DNA of 64,000 bases, taken from assembly GCF_002101675.1 (NCBI RefSeq), contig NZ_LQOY01000151.1, positions 1 to 64,000 on the forward strand, written 5' to 3'. Made by a program: the position numbers and the translations under genes. Under the pieces are notes generated by a model that saw nothing but the letters and a program-made list of their open reading frames with translations, was not told where the DNA came from and ran no database searches. This document shows, piece by piece, positions 20,105 through 29,337 of this stretch (its first letter is position 1; every line of letters begins with the position of its first letter). The DNA comes from Mycobacterium gordonae (lineage in GTDB: Bacteria; Actinomycetota; Actinomycetes; Mycobacteriales; Mycobacteriaceae).

Positions 20105-20809
20105 ATGTCTGGAAAATTGATCGTCTCGATTTCGGGAATCGGCGAGCAAACGCTGACCGACGTCGCCGACTTTTGTGCGCAGCTGGACGCGCGTTCCGTT
20201 CCGGTGTCACTGCTCGCGGCACCACGTCTGGCCAATGACTATCGACTCGACCGCGACCCACACACCGTGGATTGGCTGACTGACCGGCGCGCCCGCGGCG
20301 ATGCCCTGGTATTGCACGGCTATGACGAAGCTGCCACCAAGAAGCGGCGCGGTGAGTTCGCGACGCTGCACGCGCACGAAGCAGGCCTGCGCATCAAGGC
20401 CGCCGACCGGGTGCTCGAGCATCTCGGCTTGCGTACCCGGCTCTTCGCGGCGCCGGGCTGGCTGGTCTCCCCGGGAGTCGTCAAGGCGCTGCCGAGCAAT
20501 GGTTTTCGTTTCGTCGCCGACGCCTACGGCATGACCGACCTGGTTCGCGATCACACGGTGCGGGCGCGGGTATTGGGTATCGGGGAAGGGTTCCTGGCCG
20601 AACCCTGGTGGTGCCGGATGGTGGTGCTGTCCGCCGACCGGATCGCCCGGCGCGGCGGCGTGGTTAGGATCGCCGTCGCCGCCCGTCACCTGCGCAAGCC
20701 CGGCCCGCGGCAAGCGATGCTGGATGCCATCGACCTGGCACTGCTGCAGGACTGCACGCCCACGGTGTACAGCTGGCGAACCGGTAAAGCGGTGCTGGAC
20801 GCCGCCTGA
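20105..20809 (+). CDS. DUF2334/polysaccharide-deacetylase-like protein (Rv0784-like)
   Basis: 234 residues. The early strand KLIVSISGI, the HGYD motif (about residue 71) and LRTRLFAAPGW resemble the NodB/DUF2334 (beta/alpha)-barrel carbohydrate-deacetylase fold. Not all metal ligands are obvious, so activity is uncertain. It starts at ATG 20105 and is divergent from the MFS exporter, with the two 5' regions close together. No signal peptide is visible. Confidence 0.75.
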   Translation: MSGKLIVSISGIGEQTLTDVADFCAQLDARSVPVSLLAAPRLANDYRLDRDPHTVDWLTDRRARGDALVLHGYDEAATKKRRGEFATLHAHEAGLRIKAADRVLEHLGLRTRLFAAPGWLVSPGVVKALPSNGFRFVADAYGMTDLVRDHTVRARVLGIGEGFLAEPWWCRMVVLSADRIARRGGVVRIAVAARHLRKPGPRQAMLDAIDLALLQDCTPTVYSWRTGKAVLDAA

Positions 20810-20840
20810 CGCTCAGCGGGTCGCATCCCGCGTCGGGCGC

Positions 20841-20846
20841 TACCCT
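20841..20846 (+). promoter_or_regulatory. Predicted -10 hexamer for leaderless flavoprotein mRNA
   Basis: TACCCT, 8 bases before ATG 20855; no Shine-Dalgarno is seen. Confidence 0.35.
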
Positions 20847-20854
20847 GTTTCGAC

Positions 20855-22528
20855 ATGAGCGATGCGGGTTCGGTTTCTGGCGTGTTCACAGCCGATGCGA
20901 TCATCGTCGGAGCCGGACTTGCCGGGCTGGTAGCGGCCTGCGAACTGGTGGACCGGGGCCTGCGCGTTCTCATCCTGGACCAGGAGAACAGCGCCAACCT
21001 CGGGGGCCAGGCCTACTGGTCGTTCGGCGGCCTGTTCTTCGTCAACAGCCCCGAGCAGCGCCGACTCGGGATTCGGGACAGTCACGAACTCGCGCTGCAG
21101 GATTGGCTCGGCACCGCGGCCTTCGATCGCCCCGAAGACTACTGGCCGGAGCAGTGGGCGCACGCCTACGTCGACTTCGCGGCCGGAGAGAAGCGCAGCT
21201 GGCTGCGGGCGCGCGGTCTGAAGATCTTTCCGGTGGTCGGGTGGGCCGAGCGTGGTGGCTATGACGCTCAGGGACACGGCAATTCGGTGCCGCGCTTCCA
21301 CATCACCTGGGGAACAGGGCCCGCGCTGGTAGAAATCTTCGCGCGGCAACTGCGTAACCGGCCCAATGTGCGTTTCGCGCACCGCCATCAGGTCGACAGG
21401 CTGATCGTCGAAGGCGACGCGGTGACCGGCGTCCGGGGCACCGTTCTGGAACCCTCCGACGATCCACGTGGGGTGGCATCGTCACGAAAATCAGTGGGTA
21501 AGTTTGAATTCCGGGCCTCGGCGGTGGTGGTGACCAGCGGCGGCATCGGTGGCAACCACGACCTGGTGCGCAAGAACTGGCCCCGGCGAATGGGCCGGGC
21601 CCCCCGGAATCTGCTCAGCGGCGTGCCGGCGCACGTCGACGGCAGGATGATCGGCATCGCCCAGAAGGCCGGCGCGCGGGTGATCAATCCCGACCGCATG
21701 TGGCATTACACCGAGGGCATCACCAACTACGACCCGATCTGGCCGCAGCACGGCATCCGCATCATCCCGGGTCCGTCGTCACTGTGGCTCGATGGTGCGG
21801 GAAATCGGTTGCCGGTGCCCCTGTTTCCCGGCTTCGATACGTTGGGCACCTTGGAGTACATCGCCGCAAGCGGTTACGACTACACGTGGTTTGTGTTGAA
21901 CGCGAAAATCATTGAGAAAGAGTTCGCGCTGTCGGGTCAGGAACAGAATCCCGATCTGACGGGGCAGAGCGTGCGCCGGATGCTGCGCGCGCGGGCCCGG
22001 TCGGGACCGCCGGGCCCGGTGCAGGCCTTCATCGACAAGGGTGTGGACTTCGTCACCGCCGATTCACTGCCGGATCTGGTGGAGGCGATGAACGGGCTGC
22101 CCGACGTGTTCCCGTTGGACTACGAGACGGTGGAGGCCGCGGTCACCTCGCGCGATCGCGAGGTGGCCAACAAGTTCACCAAAGACGGTCAAGTCACCGC
22201 GATTCGGGCTGCCCGCGGCTACCTCGGCGATCGGCTGGGGCGCGTGGTGGCGCCGCACCGGCTGGTCGACCCCAAGGCCGGCCCGCTGATTGCGGTCAAG
22301 TTGCATATCCTGACGCGAAAGACGTTGGGCGGCATCGAAACCGATTTGGATTCACGGGTGCTGAAATCCGACGGCACGCCGATCACCGGGCTGTACGCCG
22401 CGGGCGAGGCGGCCGGCTTCGGCGGCGGGGGAGTACATGGCTACCGGGCGCTGGAGGGAACTTTCCTCGGCGGCTGCATCTTCTCCGGCCGCGCCGCGGG
22501 CCGCGGCGTCGCCGACGACGTCACCTGA
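20855..22528 (+). CDS. FAD-dependent dehydrogenase, fumarate-reductase/ketosteroid-dehydrogenase type (Rv0785-like)
   Basis: 557 residues. The N-terminal dinucleotide motif GAGLAGLVAACELVDRG binds the FAD adenine, and the C-terminal block YAAGEAAGFGGGGVHGYRALEG closes the flavin site, as in flavocytochrome c and 3-ketosteroid dehydrogenases (family PF00890). The substrate is unknown. It ends four bases before the perfect hairpin at 22532, which probably terminates it. Confidence 0.9.
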   Translation: MSDAGSVSGVFTADAIIVGAGLAGLVAACELVDRGLRVLILDQENSANLGGQAYWSFGGLFFVNSPEQRRLGIRDSHELALQDWLGTAAFDRPEDYWPEQWAHAYVDFAAGEKRSWLRARGLKIFPVVGWAERGGYDAQGHGNSVPRFHITWGTGPALVEIFARQLRNRPNVRFAHRHQVDRLIVEGDAVTGVRGTVLEPSDDPRGVASSRKSVGKFEFRASAVVVTSGGIGGNHDLVRKNWPRRMGRAPRNLLSGVPAHVDGRMIGIAQKAGARVINPDRMWHYTEGITNYDPIWPQHGIRIIPGPSSLWLDGAGNRLPVPLFPGFDTLGTLEYIAASGYDYTWFVLNAKIIEKEFALSGQEQNPDLTGQSVRRMLRARARSGPPGPVQAFIDKGVDFVTADSLPDLVEAMNGLPDVFPLDYETVEAAVTSRDREVANKFTKDGQVTAIRAARGYLGDRLGRVVAPHRLVDPKAGPLIAVKLHILTRKTLGGIETDLDSRVLKSDGTPITGLYAAGEAAGFGGGGVHGYRALEGTFLGGCIFSGRAAGRGVADDVT

Positions 22529-22531
22529 CTT

Positions 22532-22593
22532 GGCGAGCAGACACAAAAGCACCCGGGAGCGAGCGCTCCGAGGTGCTTTTGTGTCTGCTCGCC
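22532..22593. repeat. Hairpin repeat, copy 2; bidirectional terminator candidate
   Basis: A perfect 22-bp inverted repeat (22532-22553 with 22572-22593) and a further 5-bp inner stem. The outer arm GGCGAGCAGACACAA is shared with the element at 4750-4805. It fills almost exactly the 66 bases between two convergent stop codons (22528 and 22595), so terminating both genes is its likeliest role. Its family appears dispersed in mycobacterial genomes, as far as I remember. Confidence 0.85.
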
Positions 22594-22594
22594 G

Positions 22595-23233
22595 TCAGAA
22601 GGTGACGGCGCTCTCCTCCGGCAAGACCTGAAAGTCGGTCGTGGTCATTTCGGTGAGCCGGCCGTAGTAGATACCCCGCGCCTCGGGCGCCACTACACCC
22701 TGGTGGATCGGCACCGCCCGTTGCGGCGCTACCGCCCGCAGGTAGTCGACGGCCTCCGAGATCTTCATCCACGGGGCGGCGGCCGGAGTGGCCAGCACAT
22801 CCACCGGCTCCTCCGGGACAAACAACGCGTCACCGGGATGCATCAGCCGGGCGCGGTGCTCGCCATCGCCAACCAGAAACGAAATGTTCTCTATCACCGG
22901 GATTTCCGGATGAATGACGGCATGTCTGCCGCCCACCGCCCGGATGTGCAGCGCTCCGACCGCGAGTTCGTCGCCGACGTGCACCGCCCGGCACGGCTCG
23001 CCGAGTTGCTCGGTGGTCTGCGCATCGGCGTACAGCGCCGCGTCCGGGTTGCCCTCGAGCAGTGCCGGCAACCGCGAGACATCGACGTGGTCGGGATGCT
23101 GGTGGGTGATCAGAATCGCCGACAGGCCGGTGATTCCCTCGAAGCCGTGCGCGAAACTGCCGGGATCGAAAAGGATCTTGGTCTGACCGAACTCGGCAAG
23201 TAAGCAGGAATGTCCGAAATGCGTCAGTTGCAT
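22595..23233 (-). CDS. Metallo-beta-lactamase-fold hydrolase, UlaG-like
   Basis: 212 residues. HFGHSCLL and the zinc-binding block THQHPDHVD (H-x-H-x-D-H, about residues 45-52) place it in the metal-dependent UlaG/UPF0173 group of metallo-hydrolases. HPGDALFVP supplies another ligand. The substrate is unknown. It starts at ATG 23233 and is divergent from the secreted protein at 23252, with only 18 bases between the start codons. Confidence 0.88.
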   Translation of the reverse strand: MQLTHFGHSCLLAEFGQTKILFDPGSFAHGFEGITGLSAILITHQHPDHVDVSRLPALLEGNPDAALYADAQTTEQLGEPCRAVHVGDELAVGALHIRAVGGRHAVIHPEIPVIENISFLVGDGEHRARLMHPGDALFVPEEPVDVLATPAAAPWMKISEAVDYLRAVAPQRAVPIHQGVVAPEARGIYYGRLTEMTTTDFQVLPEESAVTF

Positions 23234-23251
23234 GTCTACGATTGTGCCTTG

Positions 23252-23941
23252 ATGGGGGCCGTGCAGCTGAGAGTGTTTCTGGCGACCATGATGGTGGCCG
23301 GTAGCTTCGCGATCGCGCTTGTCGCCGCCACCCCTGCATACGCCGAACCCGAAACCTGCCCTCCGGTGTGCGATCTAATTCCGGGCACCGCCTGGATCGA
23401 CCGGCGGTCGATCCCACTGCACCCGGTGTACGACTGGCCGGCCCCGGCCGTTATCGACACCGCGGTAACGGGCAGGGGGATACCGCAGTTCAAGTTCGAG
23501 CAGGTCTGTAACACTGTTGCGTCACCACAGGACAGCCGCAATTCCGCGGTAGCCGCACGCGCCACGGTGGCCCGCCCGGAAGGTCAGTGGCAGTTGCACG
23601 CCCAGATCGTGCACTGGCGTGGCGACACCGCCCGCGGCGGCGCACTCGCCGCGTCGGTGTTCGGCACCGCCGTCGCCGCGCTGCGCGGATGCCAGCTCGG
23701 CGCGCAGGAGCAGTCGCCGTCCATCACCGACGACGAAGCGACCCGGATGGCCGCCGTGATCGGCGGACCCGTCATCATGCACACCTACCTGATCGCCCAC
23801 GTCGCAAGCAGCACGATCAGCGAGCTCACACTATGGGCGGCTGGAACCCCGGAGGTGCCCTGGCCGGTGCTCAACGACGCCGCCGTACTCGACGCCCTGA
23901 CCGCCCCGCTGTGCGAGGCCTACATCGCCTCCTGCGCTTAG
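23252..23941 (+). CDS. Secreted conserved mycobacterial protein
   Basis: 229 residues from ATG 23252; the frame is open to 23210 but the signal peptide fits the later start. A hydrophobic stretch ends at ATPAYA followed by EPE, a clear signal-peptidase I site. The mature part has four to six cysteines (including ETCPPVC) that could form disulfides. I recognise no domain. TACGAT at 23237-23242 is a possible -10 element. Function unknown. Confidence 0.72.
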   Translation: MGAVQLRVFLATMMVAGSFAIALVAATPAYAEPETCPPVCDLIPGTAWIDRRSIPLHPVYDWPAPAVIDTAVTGRGIPQFKFEQVCNTVASPQDSRNSAVAARATVARPEGQWQLHAQIVHWRGDTARGGALAASVFGTAVAALRGCQLGAQEQSPSITDDEATRMAAVIGGPVIMHTYLIAHVASSTISELTLWAAGTPEVPWPVLNDAAVLDALTAPLCEAYIASCA

Positions 23942-23961
23942 CTGAGATTATCTGCGACACA

Positions 23962-24711
23962 ATGAAACTCGATGTTCTCTACAGTGCGGCCAACCACCCC
24001 TGGCCGCAGCTTCGTGACCACGTGATGCGGGCGGAAGCCGAAGGGTACGGCCGGGCGTGGGTTTTCGACCACCTTTCGGGAGCGATGTTGTCGGGCACCC
24101 GAATGCTGGAGTGCTTCACCCTGGCCGGTGCGCTTGCGGCTGCGACCTCCACCATTGGCATCGGCACCCTGGTGGTCAACGCCGCTAACCGGCCCGCCGG
24201 CGTCGCGGTCGCGGCGGCCGCCTCGGTGCAGGAGATCAGCGGCGGGCGTTTCGTGTTCGGCCTCGGCGCCGGGTCCGCGCCGGGCACCCGGTGGGCCCGT
24301 GAACACGAATTGCTCGACATTCCGCTGCATGGCTCGATACAGCGGCGGCACCAGCACCTGATCGACGTCATCGACCTATGTGACATCCAGTGGGACCCGG
24401 GTCGGGTGGAGCGCTGGGCCGGTTTCCCGTTGCCGTCGCCTCGTCCGCCGATTTTGCTCGGGGTGAACAGCGTGAGCCTGGCCACGATTGCCGGGGCGCG
24501 ATGCGACGCCATGAACGTCGCGCTCGACCATCCGCGTATTGAGGAGTTCATCGCGGCTGCCCGCGCCGCCCGCGCATCCTCTGACCTGGCCGGACGTCCC
24601 TTTGAGGTCAATGCGTGGACCGCGCTGAGCGACGCCGCACTGGACCCGGATGGGGACGCGCAACGCCGCGTCACCGAGCTGGGCGGCGACGGCCTGGTTC
24701 TGGTCGCCTGA
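23962..24711 (+). CDS. Luciferase-like (LLM) flavin/F420 oxidoreductase
   Basis: 249 residues from ATG 23962, shorter than many family members. MKLDVLYSAANHPW, WVFDHL, IGIGTLVVN and SGGRFVFGLGAGSAPG follow the LLM barrel order, the last being the cofactor-phosphate loop region. In mycobacteria most such proteins use F420. The substrate is unknown. It starts 20 bases after the secreted protein, so the two may be co-transcribed. The frame is open far upstream in the secreted gene, but that is an overlap artefact. Confidence 0.8.
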   Translation: MKLDVLYSAANHPWPQLRDHVMRAEAEGYGRAWVFDHLSGAMLSGTRMLECFTLAGALAAATSTIGIGTLVVNAANRPAGVAVAAAASVQEISGGRFVFGLGAGSAPGTRWAREHELLDIPLHGSIQRRHQHLIDVIDLCDIQWDPGRVERWAGFPLPSPRPPILLGVNSVSLATIAGARCDAMNVALDHPRIEEFIAAARAARASSDLAGRPFEVNAWTALSDAALDPDGDAQRRVTELGGDGLVLVA

Positions 24712-24773
24712 GCGTCGTGGGGGTCGGTAGAGTTGGCCCGGACGCGTAGTCGTCAGACCTGAGGAGGAACGCA

Positions 24774-25013
24774 GTGGCCCGGGTGGTCGTGCATGTGATG
24801 CCTAAAGCGGAGATTCTTGACCCGCAGGGGCAGGCGATTGTCGGCGCCCTGGGGCGGCTGGGTCACCCTGGCATCTCGGATGTCCGTCAGGGCAAGAGAT
24901 TTGAGCTTGAAGTCGACGACACAGTAGATGACTCCCAGCTCGCCGAGATCGCAGAATCGCTGCTTGCGAACACGGTGATCGAGGATTGGACCATCAGCCG
25001 GGACCCGCAGTGA
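24774..25013 (+). CDS. purS: FGAM synthase subunit PurS
   Basis: 79 residues. PurS is the small bridging subunit of the three-part FGAM synthase, passing ammonia from PurQ to PurL. The start GTG 24774 has a strong GAGGAGG Shine-Dalgarno at 24761-24767, the best ribosome site among the pur genes here. TAGAGT at 24727-24732 is a plausible -10 for a leadered purS-purQ transcript. The stop overlaps the purQ start by GTGA. Confidence 0.95.
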   Translation: MARVVVHVMPKAEILDPQGQAIVGALGRLGHPGISDVRQGKRFELEVDDTVDDSQLAEIAESLLANTVIEDWTISRDPQ

Positions 25014-25684
25014 CGGCACGGATCGGCATCATCACCTTCCCGGGCACGCTCGACGACGTCGATGCCGCGCGGGCGGCCCGACTGGTGGGGGCCGAGGCGG
25101 TCAGCCTGTGGCATGCCGACGCCGACCTCAAGGGTGTCGACGCCGTGGTGGTGCCCGGCGGTTTCTCCTACGGTGACTACCTGCGCGCCGGTGCGATCGC
25201 CCGGTTCGCCCCGGTGATGGGTGAAGTGGTCGCCGCGGCCGGCCGTGGCATGCCGGTGCTGGGCATCTGCAACGGGTTCCAGGTGCTCTGTGAGGCCGGA
25301 CTGCTCCCGGGCGCCTTGACGCGGAACGTCGGGCTGCACTTCATCTGCCGCGACGTGTGGCTGAACGTAACCTCCACCTCGACCGCGTGGACATCGCGTT
25401 TCGAGTCCGACGCCGACCTGCTGATCCCGCTCAAGTCCGGCGAAGGCCGCTACGTCGCCCCCAAAGAGGTGCTCGAACGTTTGGAAGGCGAGGGACGGGT
25501 GGTGTTCCGCTATCGCGACAACATCAACGGATCCCTGCACGACATCGCCGGCATCAGCTCCGCCAACGGGCGCGTCGTGGGCTTGATGCCGCATCCCGAG
25601 CACGCCACCGAAGCGCTGACGGGTCCCTCCGACGACGGCCTGGGCCTGTTCTACTCGGCGCTCGACGCGGTGCTGACCGCCTGA
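25010..25684 (+). CDS. purQ: FGAM synthase glutaminase subunit PurQ
   Basis: 224 residues. A class I glutamine amidotransferase: Cys nucleophile in GICNGFQVL (about residue 87), with the His-Glu pair in MPHPEH near the C-terminus. It supplies ammonia to PurL. GTG 25010 overlaps the purS stop; the frame is open to 24986 but the overlap start gives the family N-terminus [11 protein letters not shown]. Confidence 0.97.
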   Translation: MTARIGIITFPGTLDDVDAARAARLVGAEAVSLWHADADLKGVDAVVVPGGFSYGDYLRAGAIARFAPVMGEVVAAAGRGMPVLGICNGFQVLCEAGLLPGALTRNVGLHFICRDVWLNVTSTSTAWTSRFESDADLLIPLKSGEGRYVAPKEVLERLEGEGRVVFRYRDNINGSLHDIAGISSANGRVVGLMPHPEHATEALTGPSDDGLGLFYSALDAVLTA

Positions 25685-25701
25685 TCCCTCAGGCCGACAT
25701 G

Positions 25702-25743
25702 CGACCGTAATCCGCAGTGGCGCCGCGCGGTGCTTACCGGTCG
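25702..25743. terminator. Terminator-like hairpin after purQ
   Basis: CGACCGTAA (25702-25710) pairs with TTACCGGTCG (25734-25743) with one bulged base, and GC-rich inner bases may pair further. It lies between the convergent stops of purQ and the YbjN-like gene and has no U-tract. Confidence 0.4.
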
Positions 25744-25749
25744 GCTGGG

Positions 25750-26220
25750 TTAGCTCGCGTCGAGCAGCAGAGGCCGCGACGGCAGCTCCGCGGCCACGGT
25801 CAACCGGCTGAAAAGATCGATGGCGGCCGCCGTGGCGCGGTCGGCGAACGCAGCGAGATCGTCGAACCGAACTCGCTCACCGATCCACCGGGACTGCTCG
25901 GCCGCGACACCGATGCGTTGCGGGTCGGAGGAACCATGCACAACGGCGGTGACTTCGCGGTGTTGCTCGTTCCAGGAATCGGCGAGCGCCGTCAGTCGGG
26001 CTTGATCCGAGGCGGGGAAGAAGCATGCGGGCGTGACGCGGATGGTGAATACGTCGGGGTGCGACGCCGGGATCTCGAGATGGACGTGCAGGCGCGGGGC
26101 GGTGTTGAGGACGAAGAAGAACTCACCGTCGTGCCGGCCGCGGAAGTACCGCCGCGCCCGGGTGCACAGGTAGCGTTCGATCAGATTGGTGTTCAGCGGC
26201 TCGCCCACGGGCTCAGACAT
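25750..26220 (-). CDS. YbjN-domain-like hypothetical protein
   Basis: 156 residues. The plan (N-terminal helix, EFFFVLNTAPRLHVHLEIP strand pair, then ADSWNEQHRE and a C-terminal helix) resembles the YbjN/type III chaperone-like fold common in actinobacteria, but no residue is diagnostic. ATG 26220 is the start. It is convergent with purQ and separated by 93 bases from the LLM gene upstream. Function unknown. Confidence 0.65.
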   Translation of the reverse strand: MSEPVGEPLNTNLIERYLCTRARRYFRGRHDGEFFFVLNTAPRLHVHLEIPASHPDVFTIRVTPACFFPASDQARLTALADSWNEQHREVTAVVHGSSDPQRIGVAAEQSRWIGERVRFDDLAAFADRATAAAIDLFSRLTVAAELPSRPLLLDAS

Positions 26221-26313
26221 GGTTCCATGCTCCGGTATGCGACTATGTGGATCCTTGAGCCAGAGCCAGGGATTCCGAAGAATCAGTTGAGAATTGGCTG
26301 AGCGGGCCAGGCT

Positions 26314-27315
26314 TCAGTGCGACTTGGCCAGCGGGATGATGTCGCGTCCGACGTTGTCGAGGTACTCGGAGCGGGCCACATGGGGGATCGTGAACAGGAA
26401 TTGGTCGACACCGTGGCGCTGGTAGTCGCGGATGCGTTCGACGCAGTTGTCAGGTGAACCGACGATGAGCCCCGACTCGGGGATCGAGGCGAACTCGGCG
26501 CGCACTCGGGCTTCCTGCTCGGCGGAGTCGGTCGGTGCGAGCAGCACCGTGACAGACAGGCGCAGCGTCGCCGGGTCGCGGCCCGCAGACTCACAGGCCC
26601 GGCTCAGGAAGTCGCGGCGCGCGGCGACCTGTTCAGGCGACCACCACCGCACGTTGAGGCCCTGTGCGGACCTGGCGGCGATGCGGTGCACGCGGTCGCC
26701 CTCCCCGCCGATCCACAGCGGCGGATGGGGCCGCTGCACCGGGGGCGGATCGCAGATGGCGCCGTTCAAGGAGTAGAACTGCCCGGCGAACGTGGGATTC
26801 GGCTCGGTCCATACCGCCTTCATCACTTCCAGCGACTCGGCAAGGGCCGAGACCCGGTCGCGCACTGGTGGAAACGGGATGCCGTAGGCCTCGAACTCGC
26901 GCTGGAACCAGCCGGCGCCCATGCCGAGATCGAGCCGTCCCTCGGAGATGACGTCGAGCGTCGCGGCCATCTTCGCCAGCACCGAAGGGTGACGGTAGGA
27001 GTTGCATAGCACGCTGGTGCCCAGGCGCAGCCGGGTGGTGTCCCGCGCCAGAGCGCTCAGCGCCGTCCAGCACTCCAGCAGCGGAAGCGAGGCGGGTGGT
27101 TCGGCGGGGTCGGCGCCGATGGATTTATCGGCAATCCCGGCGTCCTTCACATAGTCGTCGGGACTGATGGTGAGGAAGTGATCGCACAGCCATACCGAAT
27201 CGAAACCGCATCGCTCGGCTTTCTGGGAGACGGCGACCATGTCTCGATATGCGCTCACCGCAAGCCCGTTGACCGTCAGCGCCAAGATGAGGCCGAACCG
27301 GATATCGGAATTCAT
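26314..27315 (-). CDS. F420-dependent LLM class oxidoreductase (Rv0791c-like)
   Basis: 333 residues. FGLILALTVN, WLCDHFL, LGTSVLCNSYRHP and SEGRLDLGMGAGWFQREFEAYG are the ordered luciferase-like blocks; F420 is the likely cofactor in this genus. ATG 27315 has GAGGAG 8 bases upstream. It is the last gene of a minus-strand run of seven and may be induced with them. The substrate is not known. Confidence 0.88.
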   Translation of the reverse strand: MNSDIRFGLILALTVNGLAVSAYRDMVAVSQKAERCGFDSVWLCDHFLTISPDDYVKDAGIADKSIGADPAEPPASLPLLECWTALSALARDTTRLRLGTSVLCNSYRHPSVLAKMAATLDVISEGRLDLGMGAGWFQREFEAYGIPFPPVRDRVSALAESLEVMKAVWTEPNPTFAGQFYSLNGAICDPPPVQRPHPPLWIGGEGDRVHRIAARSAQGLNVRWWSPEQVAARRDFLSRACESAGRDPATLRLSVTVLLAPTDSAEQEARVRAEFASIPESGLIVGSPDNCVERIRDYQRHGVDQFLFTIPHVARSEYLDNVGRDIIPLAKSH

Positions 27316-27401
27316 TGGTTGGTCTCCTCGTTGATTCCGGCGCCCGGGCCGATGATCGTTCGCGGCAATGTAAACACGCCAGGGGCGGGAAAGTGCAGCG
27401 C

Positions 27402-27857
27402 TTAGAGCGGGTACAGCTCAGGCAGATTCACCACGATCGCTTCCTGGCTGTTGCGGGCGATGACCACCTCCGCGGGCGTGGTTGGGTCCGGGTTCTCCTC
27501 CCGGTGCGGGACGAACGGCGGGACGAAGATGTAGTCGCCCGGCTCGGTCTTGATGCGCACTTCCTGCACGCCATCGTGAAAGACAAATTCCGGGTTACCG
27601 CTTCGCACGTAGATCGCCGTCTCGGACTCGCCGTGGTGATGGTTGCCCGATGCCGTGTCCGGCTCGATGTAGGTCTCTCCCATCCATAGCTGCTGCGCGC
27701 CGACCGATTTGCCGCTGATGGCGGCGAAGCGCCGCAGGCCGTCTGTCTGGGCCGTGTCCGAATCGAGTTGGGACGCCCTGATGTGATGAACGTGCTTACG
27801 GCGTTTGTCTGCGTGCCGGGGGCCGAAGTCCGGGTGGAATCCGTCCGATGTCGCCAT
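27402..27857 (-). CDS. Cupin-domain protein
   Basis: 151 residues, a single cupin barrel. The first metal motif is GNHHHGESETAIYV (about residues 71-84) and the second includes PGDYIFVPPFVPH, so His, His, Glu and His ligands are all present and a metal enzyme or small-molecule sensor is likely. ATG 27857 follows AAAAGGAG. It lies 16 bases behind the flavoprotein gene at 27874, probably in one transcript. Confidence 0.85.
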   Translation of the reverse strand: MATSDGFHPDFGPRHADKRRKHVHHIRASQLDSDTAQTDGLRRFAAISGKSVGAQQLWMGETYIEPDTASGNHHHGESETAIYVRSGNPEFVFHDGVQEVRIKTEPGDYIFVPPFVPHREENPDPTTPAEVVIARNSQEAIVVNLPELYPL

Positions 27858-27873
27858 CCAGCACTCCTTTTCG

Positions 27874-29337
27874 TCAGACGACCGTGATGAACGAGTCTCG
27901 ATAGGACTCGAGCAGTCTCAGCCACAGTTCACTGATCGTCGGGAAGCACGGCACGGCGTGCCACAACCGCTCGACGGTAACCTGGCCGGCGACGGCGATG
28001 GTGGCCGCGTGCAGCAGCTCGGTGACACCCGGGCCGACTAGGGTCACGCCGAGCACCTGGCGGGTGTCCACGTCGACCACCATGCGTGCCCGGCCTTGGT
28101 ACCCGTCGGCGAAAAGCTTTGCGCCCGTGACGACATCACCGATCTCGACATCGATGATCTTGGCCCGGTGGCCGCGCTGAGCGGCCTGTTCGGCGGTCAG
28201 TCCGACGGCCGCCGCCTCTGGGTCGGTGAAGAATGCCTGTGGCACGGCGTGATGGTCGGCGGTGGTCGCGTGTTCGCCCCACGGCGCTGTGTCCAGCGGG
28301 CGTCCGGCGGCACGGGCGCCGATGGCCGCGCCGGCGACGCGGGCCTGATACTTGCCCTGGTGGGTCAGCAGCGCGCGGTGATTGACGTCGCCGGCGGCGT
28401 AGAGCCAGCCGTCCTCGACGGCCGTCACCCGGCAGGTGTCGTCGACGTCGAGCCAGCTGCCCGGGGTCAATCCGATTGACTCCAAACCGATGTCGTCGGT
28501 GAGCGGCACCCGACCGGTCGCGAACAGGATCTCGTCGACCTCCAGCTCAGTGCCGTCATCGAGCGTCAGCCGCACCGGGCCCATCGCGTCGGGTCTGCTC
28601 AGCGCCCGGACCGAGACACTTACGCGCACATCGACGCCCGCCGCGGCGAGTCCCCGGCCGACGAACTCGCCGACGAACGGTTCCATCCGGGCCAGCAGCG
28701 CGGAGCCTCGCACCAGTAGCGTCACTGACGCGCCCAAGCCTTGCCAGGCCGTGGCCATTTCCACGCCGACTCCGCCGGCACCCACGATCGCGAGCCGGTC
28801 CGGGACCGAGCTGCTGTCGGTGGCCTGGCGATTGGTCCACGGCTTGGCTTCGTCGATGCCGGGCAGGTCTGGTAGAGCCGGGCGGCTTCCCGTGGAGATC
28901 ACCACCGCATGGCGCGCCGACAGGATCACCGATTCGCCGCCTGCGGTGGCTACCGTGACGCACCGGGGGCCGGACAATCGCCCATGGCCGCGGATCAGCG
29001 TCGCGCCGATCCCGTCTACCCAGTCGGCCTGACCGGAGTCGTCCCAGTCGCTCACAAAGCGGTCGCGACGGCCGAACACCCCTGCCGGATCGATAGACCC
29101 GGTCATCGCCTCCCGCGCGCCTTGCACTCGGCGGGCGTCGGCGAGGGCGATGACGGGGCGCAGCAGCGCCTTGCTCGGGACGCAGGCCCAAAACGAGCAT
29201 TCACCGCCGACGAGTTCGCGTTCGACGACCGCGACGCTCAGTCCGGCTGCCTGGGCTCGATCGGCGACATTCTGACCGACCGGACCGGCCCCGAGCACCA
29301 CAACGTCGTATTGGAAGTCGTATTCTCTTGCCGGCAT
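27874..29337 (-). CDS. lpdB: Pyridine nucleotide-disulfide oxidoreductase, class I (LpdB-like)
   Basis: 487 residues from ATG 29337 (AAAGGAA upstream). FAD motif VVLGAGPVGQNVADRAQ; the redox-active disulfide region reads GGECSFWACVPSKALL, which has the two cysteines 5 apart as in C-x4-C; NAD motif IVGAGGVGVEMATAW; the C-terminal domain carries no obvious His-Glu pair but ends HAVPCFPTISELW, which supplies the His. It resembles mercuric/lipoamide reductases, and Rv0794c by position. The start overlaps the HAD gene stop (TGATG), so it is translationally coupled. Confidence 0.88.
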   Translation of the reverse strand: MPAREYDFQYDVVVLGAGPVGQNVADRAQAAGLSVAVVERELVGGECSFWACVPSKALLRPVIALADARRVQGAREAMTGSIDPAGVFGRRDRFVSDWDDSGQADWVDGIGATLIRGHGRLSGPRCVTVATAGGESVILSARHAVVISTGSRPALPDLPGIDEAKPWTNRQATDSSSVPDRLAIVGAGGVGVEMATAWQGLGASVTLLVRGSALLARMEPFVGEFVGRGLAAAGVDVRVSVSVRALSRPDAMGPVRLTLDDGTELEVDEILFATGRVPLTDDIGLESIGLTPGSWLDVDDTCRVTAVEDGWLYAAGDVNHRALLTHQGKYQARVAGAAIGARAAGRPLDTAPWGEHATTADHHAVPQAFFTDPEAAAVGLTAEQAAQRGHRAKIIDVEIGDVVTGAKLFADGYQGRARMVVDVDTRQVLGVTLVGPGVTELLHAATIAVAGQVTVERLWHAVPCFPTISELWLRLLESYRDSFITVV

